47,578 nucleotides of DNA from positions 1-47,578 of the forward strand of contig NZ_JAPVOT010000023.1 in assembly GCF_027257845.1 (NCBI RefSeq), given 5' to 3'. This document shows positions 32,167 through 42,398 of this stretch, one piece after another. This DNA is from Alteromonas sp. BMJM2. Lineage in GTDB: Bacteria; Pseudomonadota; Gammaproteobacteria; Enterobacterales; Alteromonadaceae. Within the stretch, counting starts at the first letter, position 1. Every line of letters starts with the position of its first letter. A model generated the notes under the pieces. That model was given only the letters and a program-made list of their open reading frames with translations. It searched no databases and was not told where the DNA came from. The position numbers and the translations under genes were made by a program.

Positions 32167-33330
32167 TTATACCTTACTGAGGGCGGTTAGATTTATATAG
32201 TCTGGCGTATGGTACAGGCCAAATCCAAAGCGCAGTCGATTACCACGGTAGTCGGTGAGTATATTCTGCGCTTTTAGTGCATTAGCTAATTGCTCGGTTT
32301 CAACAGCACTGTCGAATTCGAAGGTCAGAAAATGTCCCCGTACGTTGTCATCTTTAACTACTAACGCCTTTCGGTTTAACCGGGTATGCTCACTGGCGTC
32401 TAATTGTGTTAAAAAATAACGTTGCATATCCATCACGTACTCGTCAATGTCACCAACATTGAGTCGATGTGCTTCAAACAATTCTAGTACCGAGCGTAAT
32501 CGGTATAATGCAGTAAAGTCCATAGTAGCACCGGCGAAGCGCATGCCGTCGGTACTGTACTGAACTTCGCCCGAGCGAGGCTTATCTAACGTGCCAAATT
32601 CAGCAAACCACCCGGTGTAGACAGGGCGTAACGTGCAGCCTGTTGGAATATGAGCAAAACACGCTCCCTCTCCTGCTTGAGCGTATTTATAGCTTCCCGA
32701 TAAATAAAAAACTCTATCTTCTATATTTTTAAGGTTTGTGGGCTTTGCCATAAACCCATGGTAACCATCGACCACTATCAGTGTATCGTCATTGGTTACA
32801 CTATCAACGATGCTATCTATGTCATCTACTACATAGCCTGAGTTGAAAAATACATGACTGAAGAAAACCATGTCAGGCTGATGCTGGCATATGGCGGCTT
32901 TAAAGCGCTCGCTAAAAGTATCGAATGGCTGGGTTGGCACGGTGACAAGGTTGATATTGTCTTGTTCATTCATGCGAGTGACTTGCCGGTGAAAGCTATG
33001 AAATTCACTGTCTGTCGATACAATTGTCACTTCGCGAGAGTAGTCTAAACAGCTCATTATTCTATAGAGTAGTTCATGAGTATTAGAGGCAAATACCAAC
33101 TGATTTGGCGCGCTAGTACCGATAATCTGACTTATCCTGCTTTGTAACTCGGGGACGAGTGTTTCAAAAAAGTAGCCCCATTTTGCATCAACGTATCGGG
33201 CGCTATCATCCCAGTATTGAAGCATTGCCTCGCGAGTGCAGTCTGGCCAAAAATAATGACTGTGACACGCGTAATGCTGTTTACCTTCGTTTGCGTTGAG
33301 GAATCGTAAATAAAAATGCTGAAAAGACAT
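32167..33330 (-). CDS. PLP-dependent aminotransferase class V / kynureninase-like enzyme
   Basis: 387 residues, fold-type I. LVFASNTHELLYRIMSCLDY is the usual Thr/His-bearing entry to the cofactor site. LIVVDGYHGFMA carries the Asp that binds the PLP ring, and FYLSGSYKYAQAGEGACFAH the Schiff-base Lys. LRPVYTGWFAEF resembles the active-site loop of kynureninase. It could be kynureninase itself, but other tryptophan catabolism genes are not nearby, so the substrate is left open. Confidence 0.8.
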   Translation of the reverse strand: MSFQHFYLRFLNANEGKQHYACHSHYFWPDCTREAMLQYWDDSARYVDAKWGYFFETLVPELQSRISQIIGTSAPNQLVFASNTHELLYRIMSCLDYSREVTIVSTDSEFHSFHRQVTRMNEQDNINLVTVPTQPFDTFSERFKAAICQHQPDMVFFSHVFFNSGYVVDDIDSIVDSVTNDDTLIVVDGYHGFMAKPTNLKNIEDRVFYLSGSYKYAQAGEGACFAHIPTGCTLRPVYTGWFAEFGTLDKPRSGEVQYSTDGMRFAGATMDFTALYRLRSVLELFEAHRLNVGDIDEYVMDMQRYFLTQLDASEHTRLNRKALVVKDDNVRGHFLTFEFDSAVETEQLANALKAQNILTDYRGNRLRFGFGLYHTPDYINLTALSKV

Positions 33331-33573
33331 AATGAACTACTCTTGTATTAATACCATTTACATTAGCAAAACCTAGCAACGCTGACATGCAAACGGCAAA
33401 CTAAAATAATTCAAAGTGTAAAACGCGCAACACAAGGTATAATTAAAAATACCTTTAACGCGTAAAACACACTAAATATCCATATACAGGCGCATTTTAG
33501 TATGTAAAAATATACCATAAACATGATTCAATTTAACGTTAGACCTTTAAAAGCACGGCGGTAGTAAAAAGAA

Positions 33574-34002
33574 ATGCAGTTTCCTCCTTACGGTAATTAT
33601 TCTTTGGACATTTCAGGCAATGTGTTGGAAGTGTTTGCCTTGGGCGCGTGGAATTTAAAAACAACTCAACTCTTTGTTGAAGAAATGCATTCGTTGATTA
33701 AGGGCTTTAATGGTGAACCATGGGCAGCGTTGATGGATGGTAGGCGCTGGGTGTTGGCCACGCCAGATTGCCAAACTTGTTTGTCAGAAGCCATCAAGAC
33801 AAACATTGCTATGGGGTTATGTCGTTCCGCTTATGTGCTAGATAGTGGTATGGTTAAAAAAGCTCACCTTGAGCGAACCCATCCATCTAAGCAGAAAAAT
33901 TTAGAGTTTCCCCACTACGAACGACAGTATTTTAAAACGTATTTTGCAGCGCTGAACTGGCTTAATCAGGAGGGTTTTTCACCCATACTAACAAAACCGT
34001 GA
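33574..34002 (+). CDS. Unknown cytoplasmic protein, possibly SpoIIAA/STAS-like
   Basis: 142 residues. No signal peptide or membrane segment. LDISGNVLEVFALGAWNLKT, TQLFVEEMHSLIKGF and EPWAALMDGRRWVLATP suggest an alternating beta-alpha fold like the SpoIIAA/STAS-like proteins that start with a short strand and helix. The match is by pattern only. It has Trp and Cys residues in a TPDCQTCLSEA segment. A hairpin (GCCTTAAC/GTTAAGGC, 34041-34063) lies between it and the converging thioredoxin gene. Confidence 0.6.
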   Translation: MQFPPYGNYSLDISGNVLEVFALGAWNLKTTQLFVEEMHSLIKGFNGEPWAALMDGRRWVLATPDCQTCLSEAIKTNIAMGLCRSAYVLDSGMVKKAHLERTHPSKQKNLEFPHYERQYFKTYFAALNWLNQEGFSPILTKP

Positions 34003-34078
34003 AAGGTCAGCATTTCAAAGAGTTGGCTTTGAAAATCATAGCCTTAACGATCACGGTTAAGGCCATGCCTTGTGTAAT

Positions 34079-34948
34079 CTAGTAAAGCAGGCTGTACACC
34101 TTTCTGCGGTATTCAGATTTAAGCGGATCGCCGTCTGGCAGTGCATTCATCATGTCCATCATCAGTTTTCTAGCATTGCCAAAGCTGAGATCTTTCTTTA
34201 AAACCGCATATAACAATGCAAGTGCATCCTGCGCTTTGTTGGCCTGCTGTAGTTGAACAGCTAAATCTACCTTTGCTTGTAAATCATCTGGGTTCGATTC
34301 GACCACCGACAGCAGTTGACGTATTTCTGGGGTATCGGCCGCTTGCTCCGCTAGCTCTATCTTGCCATTTAAGGTTTGGTAACGAGAGTCTTGATCAACC
34401 AGCTTAATTTCTGACAACAGTTGCTTAGCCACATCAATTGAACCCGTTTCTATAAAACAGTCGACAAGCATGTACTTAGCATTCACATTACCTTCGTTAA
34501 GTGCCAACGCTTCTTTAGCAGCCGGCAATGCTGCGGCATAATCGCCTTGCTGAATCGCTTTGCCCGCGGTGGCAAGCAGTTCGTCTTCAGGGTTAGGTAG
34601 GTACTTACCTAACATTTCGCGTATTTGCGGCTCACCCTGCACACCGGCAAAACCATCTACAGGTTGACCATTTTGAACTACCATCACGGTGGGCAGATTG
34701 CGTATACCAAACTGAGCAGCCACCTCTTGCTGTGCTTCGCAATCCACTTTCGCCAGTATCATATGTTCGCTGTATTCACCGGCAAGTTTCTCTAAAATTG
34801 GCTGTAAGTCTTTACATGGTTCGCACCAGGGAGCCCAAAAATCGATAAGCACCACTTTTTCTTGCGACGCTTCAACAATAATTTGCTGAAAGTTTTCTAC
34901 GGTAATATCAACAATGGTTGCCTGAGTATTAGCAATCATATTTTCCAT
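34079..34948 (-). CDS. cnoX: CnoX-type thioredoxin with TPR domain (YbbN)
   Basis: 289 residues. Residues 15-120 form a thioredoxin fold with the active-site WAPWCEPCK. The rest (from about 130) is helical tetratricopeptide repeats (GDYAAALPAAKEALALNEGN, NPDDLQAKVDLAVQLQQANK). This two-part layout is that of CnoX/YbbN, a redox chaperone that works with GroEL. E. coli CnoX lacks a CxxC pair, whereas this one has an intact CEPC, so it may be an active oxidoreductase as well as a holdase. Confidence 0.92.
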   Translation of the reverse strand: MENMIANTQATIVDITVENFQQIIVEASQEKVVLIDFWAPWCEPCKDLQPILEKLAGEYSEHMILAKVDCEAQQEVAAQFGIRNLPTVMVVQNGQPVDGFAGVQGEPQIREMLGKYLPNPEDELLATAGKAIQQGDYAAALPAAKEALALNEGNVNAKYMLVDCFIETGSIDVAKQLLSEIKLVDQDSRYQTLNGKIELAEQAADTPEIRQLLSVVESNPDDLQAKVDLAVQLQQANKAQDALALLYAVLKKDLSFGNARKLMMDMMNALPDGDPLKSEYRRKVYSLLY

Positions 34949-35184
34949 AACGGGTGCCTTAATTTAAATCTTAATATGCAAAGGAATATGGGGTAGTTAC
35001 AAGCAAAATACAAGACCAAGCGCGTATCCAATGTAAGGACAATTGCGTGAAGCGCGGCAGAAAAGAGATTGTCGTATTTATGACATTATTTGACAAAGCT
35101 CCATGTTAAATTGGTGTAAATCGTGAGAGCGCACTTAAACTAATTTAGCTTTAGCGTGCACACTAATAAATAGGGCAGAAATTT

Positions 35185-35514
35185 ATGAGTAATGAACTAT
35201 CGTCTGATTCCCGCTTTAGCTCTTTTGCAGAGTTTTATCCGTTTTACTTAGAAGAACACAGTGACGCCACCTGTCGCACACTGCACTTTATTGGCTCATG
35301 GCTTGTTCTGGGTATTATCGCTACGGCTATATTCACTAACGTGTTGGTATACCTTTGGTTGATACCTCTGGTGGGATATGGGTTTGCCTGGGTGGGTCAC
35401 TTTTTCTTTGAAAAGAATAAACCGGCCACGTTTAAATATCCTCTCTACAGCTTTGTTGGCGATTGGGTAATGTTTAAAGATATTTTAGTTGGCCGGATTA
35501 GTCTTAGAAATTAG
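35185..35514 (+). CDS. Mpo1-like/DUF962 membrane protein
   Basis: 109 residues. FYPFYLEEHSDATCRTLHFI and GHFFFEKNKPATFKYPLYSF are the two His-bearing blocks of the Mpo1/YGL010w family. The yeast member is a Fe2+-dependent dioxygenase that shortens 2-hydroxy fatty acids. Two membrane helices lie between them. GGCAGAA precedes ATG 35185. Function in bacteria is little known; the His ligands are present. Confidence 0.85.
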   Translation: MSNELSSDSRFSSFAEFYPFYLEEHSDATCRTLHFIGSWLVLGIIATAIFTNVLVYLWLIPLVGYGFAWVGHFFFEKNKPATFKYPLYSFVGDWVMFKDILVGRISLRN

Positions 35515-35696
35515 CCTAAGCAATTCGCCTCAACAATTAGTTTCTGCGCGCGCACTACTACGAAGGCAGTGCGCTGTTTGTCACACGAAAGGGTAGGTTT
35601 GCCGCACAGGCTTTACACAATTTACAGCAACAGGCTATGGTAAGAGAAATGATTGCTATGTACTCATTCTCTGCATAAAAATAAAAAGGAAATCCT

Positions 35697-37811
35697 ATGC
35701 CTGCTTACCGCTTGGTAAATCGCAAACGTAACTTCGCGTTATGTGCTGCAATGACGGCTATATGCGCTGCCCTAACGCCAGCATCTGCTGCTGATAGCGT
35801 TGATGTTGCCAGCTCGACTGATAACGCACCCAACGTACTCACTTACAACGACACATTTAATTTAGAGTTTGTTTCAAGTCCACAATTCATCGACGACGAT
35901 ACCGTTATTTATAGTCGTCAGAGCTTAGACATTATGTCTGACAGCAGGCAAAGCAGGCTGTGGCAGGTTGATATAAAATCAGGTCAACACCGGCCTTTCG
36001 TTGCTCAAGACGAAAATATTTTTCAAGCGACGCTGTCACCTGACGGTACTGTTATCGCTTACACAAAAGCCGTTGATGGACGTACGCAGCTGCACCTGTA
36101 TTATCTTGACTCGAAGCAATCTGTACGCCTTACCAATACCGACGAAGCGCCCTCTAACTTAACGTGGGCTCCTGATGGTAAATCTCTGGCTTTCAGCCTA
36201 TTTACCGAAGAAAAAAACGCCCCTATATTTACTGGAATGCCAGCAAAGCCAGAGGGAGCAAAATGGGCAGAGCAAGCCACCTATATTGAAACCACTCAAT
36301 ACCGCGGTGACGGACGGGGCTATTTACGCGAAGGATATAACCAAATCTATGTTCTTCCCGTTGAAGGCGGCACGCCAAGACAATTAACCACTGGCAAGTT
36401 TCCCAACGGTGGTTCGCTTTCATTTTCACAGGATGGAAATTGGATATACTTTGCTACGCCTCATCGAGAAGACTATGCTCTGCATCCTTACTTTAGCGAC
36501 ATTTATAGAGTAAACGTCGCTTCATCCGAAACCGAGCAAGTGACCAGTATGGATGGCCCTGAGGGCTCCCCCACCCTAAGCCCAGATGGTAAGTACCTCG
36601 CGTTTACCCATGTGAACGATAGAAAACTGTCTTATCAAAACAACGACCTACTTGTGATGCAGCTAAGTAACGGTGAGATAACGCGGCTCACTTCATCTCT
36701 CGACCGTGCTGTAGGCGACTTTAAATGGCGTAAGAATAGTCGAGGCCTTGTCTTTTCATATCTCGATCAGGGCGACAATAAGCTTGCAGCAGTCAACCTC
36801 AAAGGCGACGTAAAATCACTAGACATTGCTATAGGTGGTCAATCACTAGGGAGACCCTATACATCCGGCGTCTTTGCCCTTAGCGATGAAGGCACAATTG
36901 TGTATACCAGCGCAAATCGAAACATGCCGGGGGATCTTACTTTGCATCGCACCCGAAATGCAGATAAAGCCTTAACTCACCTTAACGACGATGCACTGGG
37001 TCATAAAGCGCTTGCAGAAGTCATTGATTTATCGGTAACGTCCAGTGTTGACGAGCGAAATATTGATGCGTGGGTAGCGCTTCCACCTGGCTTTGACAGC
37101 AGCAAAAAATACCCGTTTATCTTAGAAATTCACGGTGGTCCACATGCTGCCTATGGCCCCCATTTCGCCATGGAAATACAGTTAATGGCGGCGCAAGGTT
37201 ATGTGGTGGCTTGGTCGAATCCGAGAGGCAGCAGCTCTTATGGCGAAGATTTTGGCAACCTTATTCACCATAACTACCCATCTGAGGATTATAATGACCT
37301 CATGGATGTGGTGGACGCTGTTATCGACAAGGGGTATGTTGATACCGATAATCTATTTATTACAGGCGGCTCAGGGGGCGGTGTGCTCACGGCGTGGTCA
37401 ATAGGAAAGACCGACCGCTTTGCTGCGGCCGTGGTCGCTAAACCCGTGATCAACTGGATGAGCTTTGCTTTAACCGCTGATGCATATCCGTTTTTCAGTC
37501 AATATTGGATGTCTGATATGCCGTGGAATATTGCTGATAAACTGTGGAAGCGCAGCCCTCTTTCATTAGTTGGTAACGTAACGACACCTACCATGCTATT
37601 AACCGGTGAGTCTGATTACCGCACGCCGATTAGTGAGTCTGAACAGTACTACCAGGCGTTAAAGCTTCAAGATATTGATGCAGCCATGGTGAGAATACCC
37701 GGCGCTTCACACGGCATAGCAAGCAAACCATCTCGCCTCATTCAAAAGGTGGGGAATATTCTTGCGTGGTTCGAGCGCTACAAAACCACATCCGAAGGTG
37801 AAGATAAATAA
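35697..37811 (+). CDS. S9-family peptidase (prolyl oligopeptidase/acylaminoacyl-peptidase-like), exported
   Basis: 704 residues. Signal peptide to about residue 32 (TPASAADS). Residues 45-430 form a beta-propeller with SPDGTVIAYT, APDGKSLAFS, SQDGNWIYFA and SPDGKYLAFT blades. The C-terminal hydrolase has HGGPHAAYG (oxyanion), FITGGSGGGVLTAW with the nucleophile Ser, LTGESDYRTPI with the Asp and GASHGI with the His. The nucleophile loop is GGSGGG, where most S9C enzymes have GGSYGG. It would cut short peptides in the periplasm. Confidence 0.92.
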   Translation: MPAYRLVNRKRNFALCAAMTAICAALTPASAADSVDVASSTDNAPNVLTYNDTFNLEFVSSPQFIDDDTVIYSRQSLDIMSDSRQSRLWQVDIKSGQHRPFVAQDENIFQATLSPDGTVIAYTKAVDGRTQLHLYYLDSKQSVRLTNTDEAPSNLTWAPDGKSLAFSLFTEEKNAPIFTGMPAKPEGAKWAEQATYIETTQYRGDGRGYLREGYNQIYVLPVEGGTPRQLTTGKFPNGGSLSFSQDGNWIYFATPHREDYALHPYFSDIYRVNVASSETEQVTSMDGPEGSPTLSPDGKYLAFTHVNDRKLSYQNNDLLVMQLSNGEITRLTSSLDRAVGDFKWRKNSRGLVFSYLDQGDNKLAAVNLKGDVKSLDIAIGGQSLGRPYTSGVFALSDEGTIVYTSANRNMPGDLTLHRTRNADKALTHLNDDALGHKALAEVIDLSVTSSVDERNIDAWVALPPGFDSSKKYPFILEIHGGPHAAYGPHFAMEIQLMAAQGYVVAWSNPRGSSSYGEDFGNLIHHNYPSEDYNDLMDVVDAVIDKGYVDTDNLFITGGSGGGVLTAWSIGKTDRFAAAVVAKPVINWMSFALTADAYPFFSQYWMSDMPWNIADKLWKRSPLSLVGNVTTPTMLLTGESDYRTPISESEQYYQALKLQDIDAAMVRIPGASHGIASKPSRLIQKVGNILAWFERYKTTSEGEDK

Positions 37812-37832
37812 GTCAAGCGCTTCAAATAAAAA

Positions 37833-37863
37833 GCCGAGCTAGCGCAATTCGCTAGCTCGGTTT
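37833..37863 (-). terminator. Bidirectional terminator
   Basis: CCGAGCTAGCG and CGCTAGCTCGG form an 11-base stem (37834-37860) with a CAATT loop. On the minus strand it is followed by GGCTTTTTATTT-type T-rich sequence; on the plus strand by TTT only. It serves the converging peptidase and sugar dehydrogenase genes. Confidence 0.85.
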
Positions 37864-37891
37864 GACATTGGCATTGGTATATACAATGACA

Positions 37892-39037
37892 CTATTTGGT
37901 CAACTTTAGTACTTTGCCATTTGGCGCATCCGTTAACAGGTAGATAGCGCCGGCTTCATCAACCTCAACGTCTCTGATTCGGGCGCCGTTGTCTCGTAAG
38001 TATTCATATTGCTCTGCAGGTTTGCCATCTATCACATCGATACGGCGAAGATGAGTAAACTTCAACGATCCCACAAGAATGTCGCCTTGCCATTCTTTAA
38101 ACATATCACCGGTATAAAAAACGAGTCCGCTAGGAGCAATAGAAGGGTCCCAATAAAGCCAAGGTTGCTCCATACCGTCCATGTGCGTTTTATCACTGAT
38201 AACTTCGCCGCTGTAATCAATGCCGTAGGTGATTTCTGGCCAGCCATAGTTAGCGCCGTTTTTGATTATGTTTATTTCATCGCCGCCTTTTGGACCATGC
38301 TCCATTGCCCACACTTCACCAGTTTCAGGGTGAACCGTTACGCCCTGAACGTTTCGATGGCCAAAACTGAATACTTCCGGCGCATCACCGTCAGTGAAGG
38401 AGTTATTTTCAGGTACACTGCCATCGCGATTTATGCGCACTATCGTACCGAAATGATTAGCCGTATTTTGTGCTTCTTTCATGTATTTGTAGCGATCGCC
38501 AAGAGTGATATACAGTGACTTTTCAACATCAAATACCAAACGACAGCCAAAGTGAAAGCCATTATCGATCACTGGCGAGGCGCTAAATATCACCTCTACA
38601 TCTTTAAGTGCATTATCTACCAGTATCGCCTTCGCCACACTACTGCTGCTGCCAGGCTTGCCATCATCAGAGGGTTTGCTGTAGCAAAAATACACCGTAT
38701 TGTTCTCGCTGAAATCAGGGTCGATAGTAATATCTAGCATTCCGCCTTGGTTGTTCGCAACAACCTCTGGCACGTTTGCTAGCCTGTCTGATAACTCGCC
38801 GCTTTGTGACAACCTACGGATACCACCAGCACGCTCTGTCACTAGCATTTCTCCGCTAGGGAGAAACGCCATTCCCCACGGGTGCTCAAGCCCCTGTGCT
38901 AGTGTCGTTACTTTTATCCCGTCATTTTTGGTGCTAATGACCTTGTCTGAGTCGTTGTGACTATTTGCCATCACGCCTTGGCTCACTGCCAAACTGATAC
39001 TACAAAGGCCAAGTAGACCCATTGTCAATTTTTTCAT
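37892..39037 (-). CDS. PQQ-dependent sugar dehydrogenase (soluble aldose type)
   Basis: 381 residues with signal peptide ending near VMANSHND. QGLEHPWGMAFLPSGEMLVT and ERAGGIRRLSQSG open the six-bladed propeller. GGMLDITIDPDFSENNTVYF, FGHRNVQGVTVHPETGEVWA and EHGPKGGDEINIIKNGANYG are the GdhB/YliI motifs. HPWG includes a PQQ-site His. It oxidises aldoses in the periplasm. No PQQ synthesis genes are in the window. Confidence 0.92.
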   Translation of the reverse strand: MKKLTMGLLGLCSISLAVSQGVMANSHNDSDKVISTKNDGIKVTTLAQGLEHPWGMAFLPSGEMLVTERAGGIRRLSQSGELSDRLANVPEVVANNQGGMLDITIDPDFSENNTVYFCYSKPSDDGKPGSSSSVAKAILVDNALKDVEVIFSASPVIDNGFHFGCRLVFDVEKSLYITLGDRYKYMKEAQNTANHFGTIVRINRDGSVPENNSFTDGDAPEVFSFGHRNVQGVTVHPETGEVWAMEHGPKGGDEINIIKNGANYGWPEITYGIDYSGEVISDKTHMDGMEQPWLYWDPSIAPSGLVFYTGDMFKEWQGDILVGSLKFTHLRRIDVIDGKPAEQYEYLRDNGARIRDVEVDEAGAIYLLTDAPNGKVLKLTK

Positions 39038-39216
39038 GTGTACCTCAATGTTTGCTCTTGCTCTGATAGGTGTTGTTTTTTCTTGCGTAGAAGGCTTTGA
39101 TGTCGCTTGTTAACTGCCGCTCTGTTGAATTAAGCGTTATCACACTTTGCTTTGCGTCTTGTGTTCTGTATTTACATCGGGCGAATGTAACCCAGCAATG
39201 TGTTAATTATACAAAA

Positions 39217-39241
39217 AAGGGTACAGCTTGACTGTACCCTT
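39217..39241 (-). terminator. dps terminator
   Basis: GGGTACAG and CTGTACCC pair around CTTGA. On the minus strand the stem is followed by TTTTTTG, a standard terminator, 74 bases after the dps stop. Confidence 0.88.
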
Positions 39242-39314
39242 AGTTTTATTCATCCCGAAATATCTGGAAATGCTCTCTTTTTACAGAGCTTTCTTAAGCG
39301 CTGTCTTTTGACGT

Positions 39315-39788
39315 CTATTTCGGTAGCGTTGCGCGAAGCATCCAAGCGGTTTTTTCATGAACGCGCATTCTGTCGCCAATAAGTGCAGCAGACGATTCAT
39401 CATCCGCACCTTGCGCTAATTTCAAAGACTCTCTGCACGTTTTTACTACCTGCTCGTGACCATGGGTAAGTAAACGCACCATTTCGGTAGCTTCTGGCAC
39501 ACCATCAACTTCTTCAATCGCACTTAGCTCTGCAAACGCTTTGTACGTTCCTGGAGCCGCCACACCTAAAGTACGAATACGCTCTGCAATTTCGTCTACC
39601 GCTAATGCCAGTTCGGTGTAATGCTCTTCAAACATTAGGTGTAGTTCGCGAAACTGTGGGCCTTCAACATTCCAGTGAAAATTATGAGTTTGAAGGTATA
39701 ACGTGTACGAGTCTGCCAATAGTTTCTTTAAACCATGGGCCACTTCATTACGATCGCTTTCTGAAATTCCAATATCAATTTTACTCAT
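39315..39788 (-). CDS. dps: Dps-family DNA-protection ferritin
   Basis: 157 residues. [40 protein letters not shown] and [13 protein letters not shown] carry the ferroxidase His, His, Asp and Glu at the dimer interface. The N-terminus is short ([10 protein letters not shown]), with few Lys/Arg, so DNA binding may be weak. It stores iron and uses hydrogen peroxide to protect DNA in stationary phase. Confidence 0.94.
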   Translation of the reverse strand: MSKIDIGISESDRNEVAHGLKKLLADSYTLYLQTHNFHWNVEGPQFRELHLMFEEHYTELALAVDEIAERIRTLGVAAPGTYKAFAELSAIEEVDGVPEATEMVRLLTHGHEQVVKTCRESLKLAQGADDESSAALIGDRMRVHEKTAWMLRATLPK

Positions 39789-39979
39789 GTTCCGCTCCTC
39801 AACATAATGTTAAAACTAATTAGCAGTAACGCTAACGAATCACAATACTATATATCAACCTAACGCAGATAGAACTCGTATTAAGTTGATTGCAGCCATC
39901 TATTTTATAGATGCTAGCCCCTTAAGTTTCAACGTGAAAGATGCGGGTATTGTCCGTCATCATAAAAACGTCACAGTGC

Positions 39980-40546
39980 TTAATGCCCGTGCTTGTGCAC
40001 AGCTTGTTTATCGGCTTTTACAGGTAGAACCGTATGCAATGGCTCTTGCCCCTCAAAGTGAAGCGTTAGTTGCACTTTTTCTCCCTCGCTTAAACCATTT
40101 TTTAAACCTAAAAGCATGACGTGGTAGCCACCAGATGTGAAAGTGACATGTTCGTGAGCGCCTATGGTCACACCATCAGTCAAGTGACGCATGCGCATAA
40201 CGTCGCCTTCCATTTTAGTGGTGTGAATTTGTGCTTCATCTGCCACTTTTGTGTCAACAGTAACACCACTTAGTTGAAGGTCGTCTTCGCCATGATTGTG
40301 CAGTGTAAAATAAGCGGCTGCCGTTTTAGCCATTGGAAAGGTTGCGCGGGCATAGCCATCATTAAGGATAACAGACGATTGGGTGTCTGCCATATGTTCA
40401 TGGCTTTTACCGTGCTCATGGCTTTTACCGTGCTCATGGCTGTGCTCACCGTAAGCTAAAACAGACGCCGAAGTGAAATAAGTGAGGACTAGCAAACAGC
40501 TAAACGCTTTGCCATGAAATTGGCGAACATAGGAAGATAATGACAT
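39980..40546 (-). CDS. PCu(A)C copper chaperone with His-rich N-terminus
   Basis: 188 residues. Signal peptide to about residue 31 (ASVLAYGE). A His-rich stretch follows, HEHGKSHEHGKSHEH, encoded by 18-base repeats. The DUF461 domain has IHTTKMEGDVMRMRHLTDGV and GGYHVMLLGLK, the HxxxM...MxM...HxM copper ligands. It delivers Cu(I) to the CuA centre of cytochrome oxidase. A short His tail (HKHGH) ends the protein. No sco or cox gene is nearby. Confidence 0.9.
   Translation of the reverse strand: MSLSSYVRQFHGKAFSCLLVLTYFTSASVLAYGEHSHEHGKSHEHGKSHEHMADTQSSVILNDGYARATFPMAKTAAAYFTLHNHGEDDLQLSGVTVDTKVADEAQIHTTKMEGDVMRMRHLTDGVTIGAHEHVTFTSGGYHVMLLGLKNGLSEGEKVQLTLHFEGQEPLHTVLPVKADKQAVHKHGH
40392..40446 (+). 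repeat. Tandem 18-base repeats encoding SHEHGK
   Basis: CATGGCTTTTACCGTGCT is repeated (two full copies plus a partial CATGGCTGTGCT). It encodes the repeating HGKSHE metal-binding unit of the copper chaperone. Slippage could change the number of His units. Confidence 0.85.
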
Positions 40547-40613
40547 TGAGAAATTGCTCCGTTGTGGTTAACGGAACTATATTACGTAAGAAATGCGTAA
40601 TAACAAAGATAAA

Positions 40614-40689
<76 letters not shown>

Positions 40690-40750
40690 ACACTATTTAA
40701 AACCGCTGCCTAGACAGCGGATGCGTATTCTAGCGATTAAATGGTTACTG

Positions 40751-41887
40751 TCAACCTTTTAATCGCGTTGCCTCAGCAACTAATTTTGGGAAATACTCAA
40801 GGGGTAGATATTGCCCTAATGCCATTAGCTTTTCACCTAGTTGATGGTAGCTATCAGTCGTCACATTAATGTGGCCCATCTTACGCTTGTCTCTTACCGA
40901 TTTACCGTACCAATGCAAATGACTACCATCGATACTCAACAGCTCTCGTGAGAAACTGCTACACCCAATAATATTCACCATTGCACTAGGGCCCAATGCT
41001 GAAGTATCACCTAACGGAAGCCCACATATAGCTCTTAGGTGATTTTCGAATTGACTGGTTACCGCGCCAGATTGACTCCAGTGACCTGAGTTGTGAACCC
41101 GTGGCGCTAACTCATTAACCAGTAAGGTATTACCCACCTGGAATAACTCAACCGCAAGAACCCCTACATATTCCATGGCGTTAGCTAGCGTTGTGAAAAT
41201 ATCGTGTGCTTGTTGCTGTAGCGCTTCATCAACATGAGTTGCTGGCGCCACAGAAACATGAAGCTGGCCTTGATGATGTAAATTTTCCGCAAGTGGATAA
41301 GTGCGAATATCACCATTCGCATTCCTCACACCAATGAGAGAAAGCTCGCGGTCAAAGGCAACCATTTTCTCAACAACTAAAGGCACTTTTTCTAAGTCTA
41401 AGCCTTGAAGAGACTGCTTTAGCTCTGGTAACTCAGCCTTGTCTGACAAACGCCATTGGCCGTAACCGTCGTAGCCATCGCGACTGGCTTTTAAAATCAA
41501 CTTGCTGCCAAGCGCATCAACACATTCATCTAATTGGTCTAAGTGCGTAACAATTTTGTGCTCGCAATTTGCCACACCCATGGTCTGCAACAAGTGCTTT
41601 TCACGAACACGATCTGCACCCACCAAAATACTTTGAATATTCGGCATTAACTTATTGGTTTGCGCGGCAACTTCAAGCAGGCGTTCTGGAACGTGCTCAA
41701 ATTCAACGGTTAGCGCATCAGCACCGTCTAACGCTTCATCAAGAGGGATATCTAGAGGGGTTTTACTTACCGGATGAACAACCGTATCGTTGTTTACGTC
41801 AACGGCCTGTACATCAATACCTAACGGGCTACCCGCAAGATACATCATTTGTGCTAATTGACCTGCACCGTAAACGACGACTCTCAT
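40751..41887 (-). CDS. purK: N5-carboxyaminoimidazole ribonucleotide synthase
   Basis: 378 residues, ATP-grasp fold. [20 protein letters not shown] is the N-terminal Rossmann part; [18 protein letters not shown] the ATP loop; [20 protein letters not shown] and [20 protein letters not shown] the metal and substrate site. It carboxylates AIR with ATP and bicarbonate in purine synthesis. Its start overlaps the purE stop by 4 bases (ATGA-type), so purEK is one operon. Confidence 0.97.
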   Translation of the reverse strand: MRVVVYGAGQLAQMMYLAGSPLGIDVQAVDVNNDTVVHPVSKTPLDIPLDEALDGADALTVEFEHVPERLLEVAAQTNKLMPNIQSILVGADRVREKHLLQTMGVANCEHKIVTHLDQLDECVDALGSKLILKASRDGYDGYGQWRLSDKAELPELKQSLQGLDLEKVPLVVEKMVAFDRELSLIGVRNANGDIRTYPLAENLHHQGQLHVSVAPATHVDEALQQQAHDIFTTLANAMEYVGVLAVELFQVGNTLLVNELAPRVHNSGHWSQSGAVTSQFENHLRAICGLPLGDTSALGPSAMVNIIGCSSFSRELLSIDGSHLHWYGKSVRDKRKMGHINVTTDSYHQLGEKLMALGQYLPLEYFPKLVAEATRLKG

Positions 41888-42378
41888 TCATCTAGCTCCA
41901 GTGTGTTACTTGACGCTAGCACTGTCTCGGTTTGCGTTTTTCTAAAGGCGATTATTGCGTCGCGCACTGTCTCGTCTTGCAACGCAACAACTTGAGCGGC
42001 CAATAGCCCAGCATTGGCTGCGCCAGCTTCGCCAATGGCGAGCGTACCAACAGCAACGCCCTTAGGCATTTGAACAATTGATAACAATGAGTCTAAACCG
42101 CTAAGTGCTTTTGATTTTACCGGACACCCAAATACTGGCAAATGAGTATGCGCCGCAATCATGCCAGGCAAATGAGCAGCACCGCCGGCACCTGCAATAA
42201 TGGCGCTAAAGCCTTCATCTGCAGCGCTCTCTGCGAACTCCACTAGTAAGTTTGGTGTTCTGTGCGCCGACACGACTTTCGCGTCAAATTCGACGTTGAA
42301 CGACTTCAGCATTTTTGCAGCCTGCTGCATGGTAGGCCAGTCTGAAGTTGAACCCATTACAATCGCGACTTTCGCCAT
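41884..42378 (-). CDS. purE: N5-CAIR mutase
   Basis: 164 residues. [35 protein letters not shown] and [20 protein letters not shown] are the class I PurE motifs; HRTP carries the catalytic His. It moves the carboxylate group to give CAIR, following PurK. It starts 21 bases downstream of a MITE-like element that occupies the place where its promoter would usually be. Confidence 0.97.
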   Translation of the reverse strand: MAKVAIVMGSTSDWPTMQQAAKMLKSFNVEFDAKVVSAHRTPNLLVEFAESAADEGFSAIIAGAGGAAHLPGMIAAHTHLPVFGCPVKSKALSGLDSLLSIVQMPKGVAVGTLAIGEAGAANAGLLAAQVVALQDETVRDAIIAFRKTQTETVLASSNTLELDE

Positions 42379-42398
42379 CTAATGATCCTCGGAGTAGG

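Noticed and set aside
39886..40119. 77-codon frame opposite the copper chaperone gene
   Set aside because: It is a TTG-started shadow of the chaperone gene.
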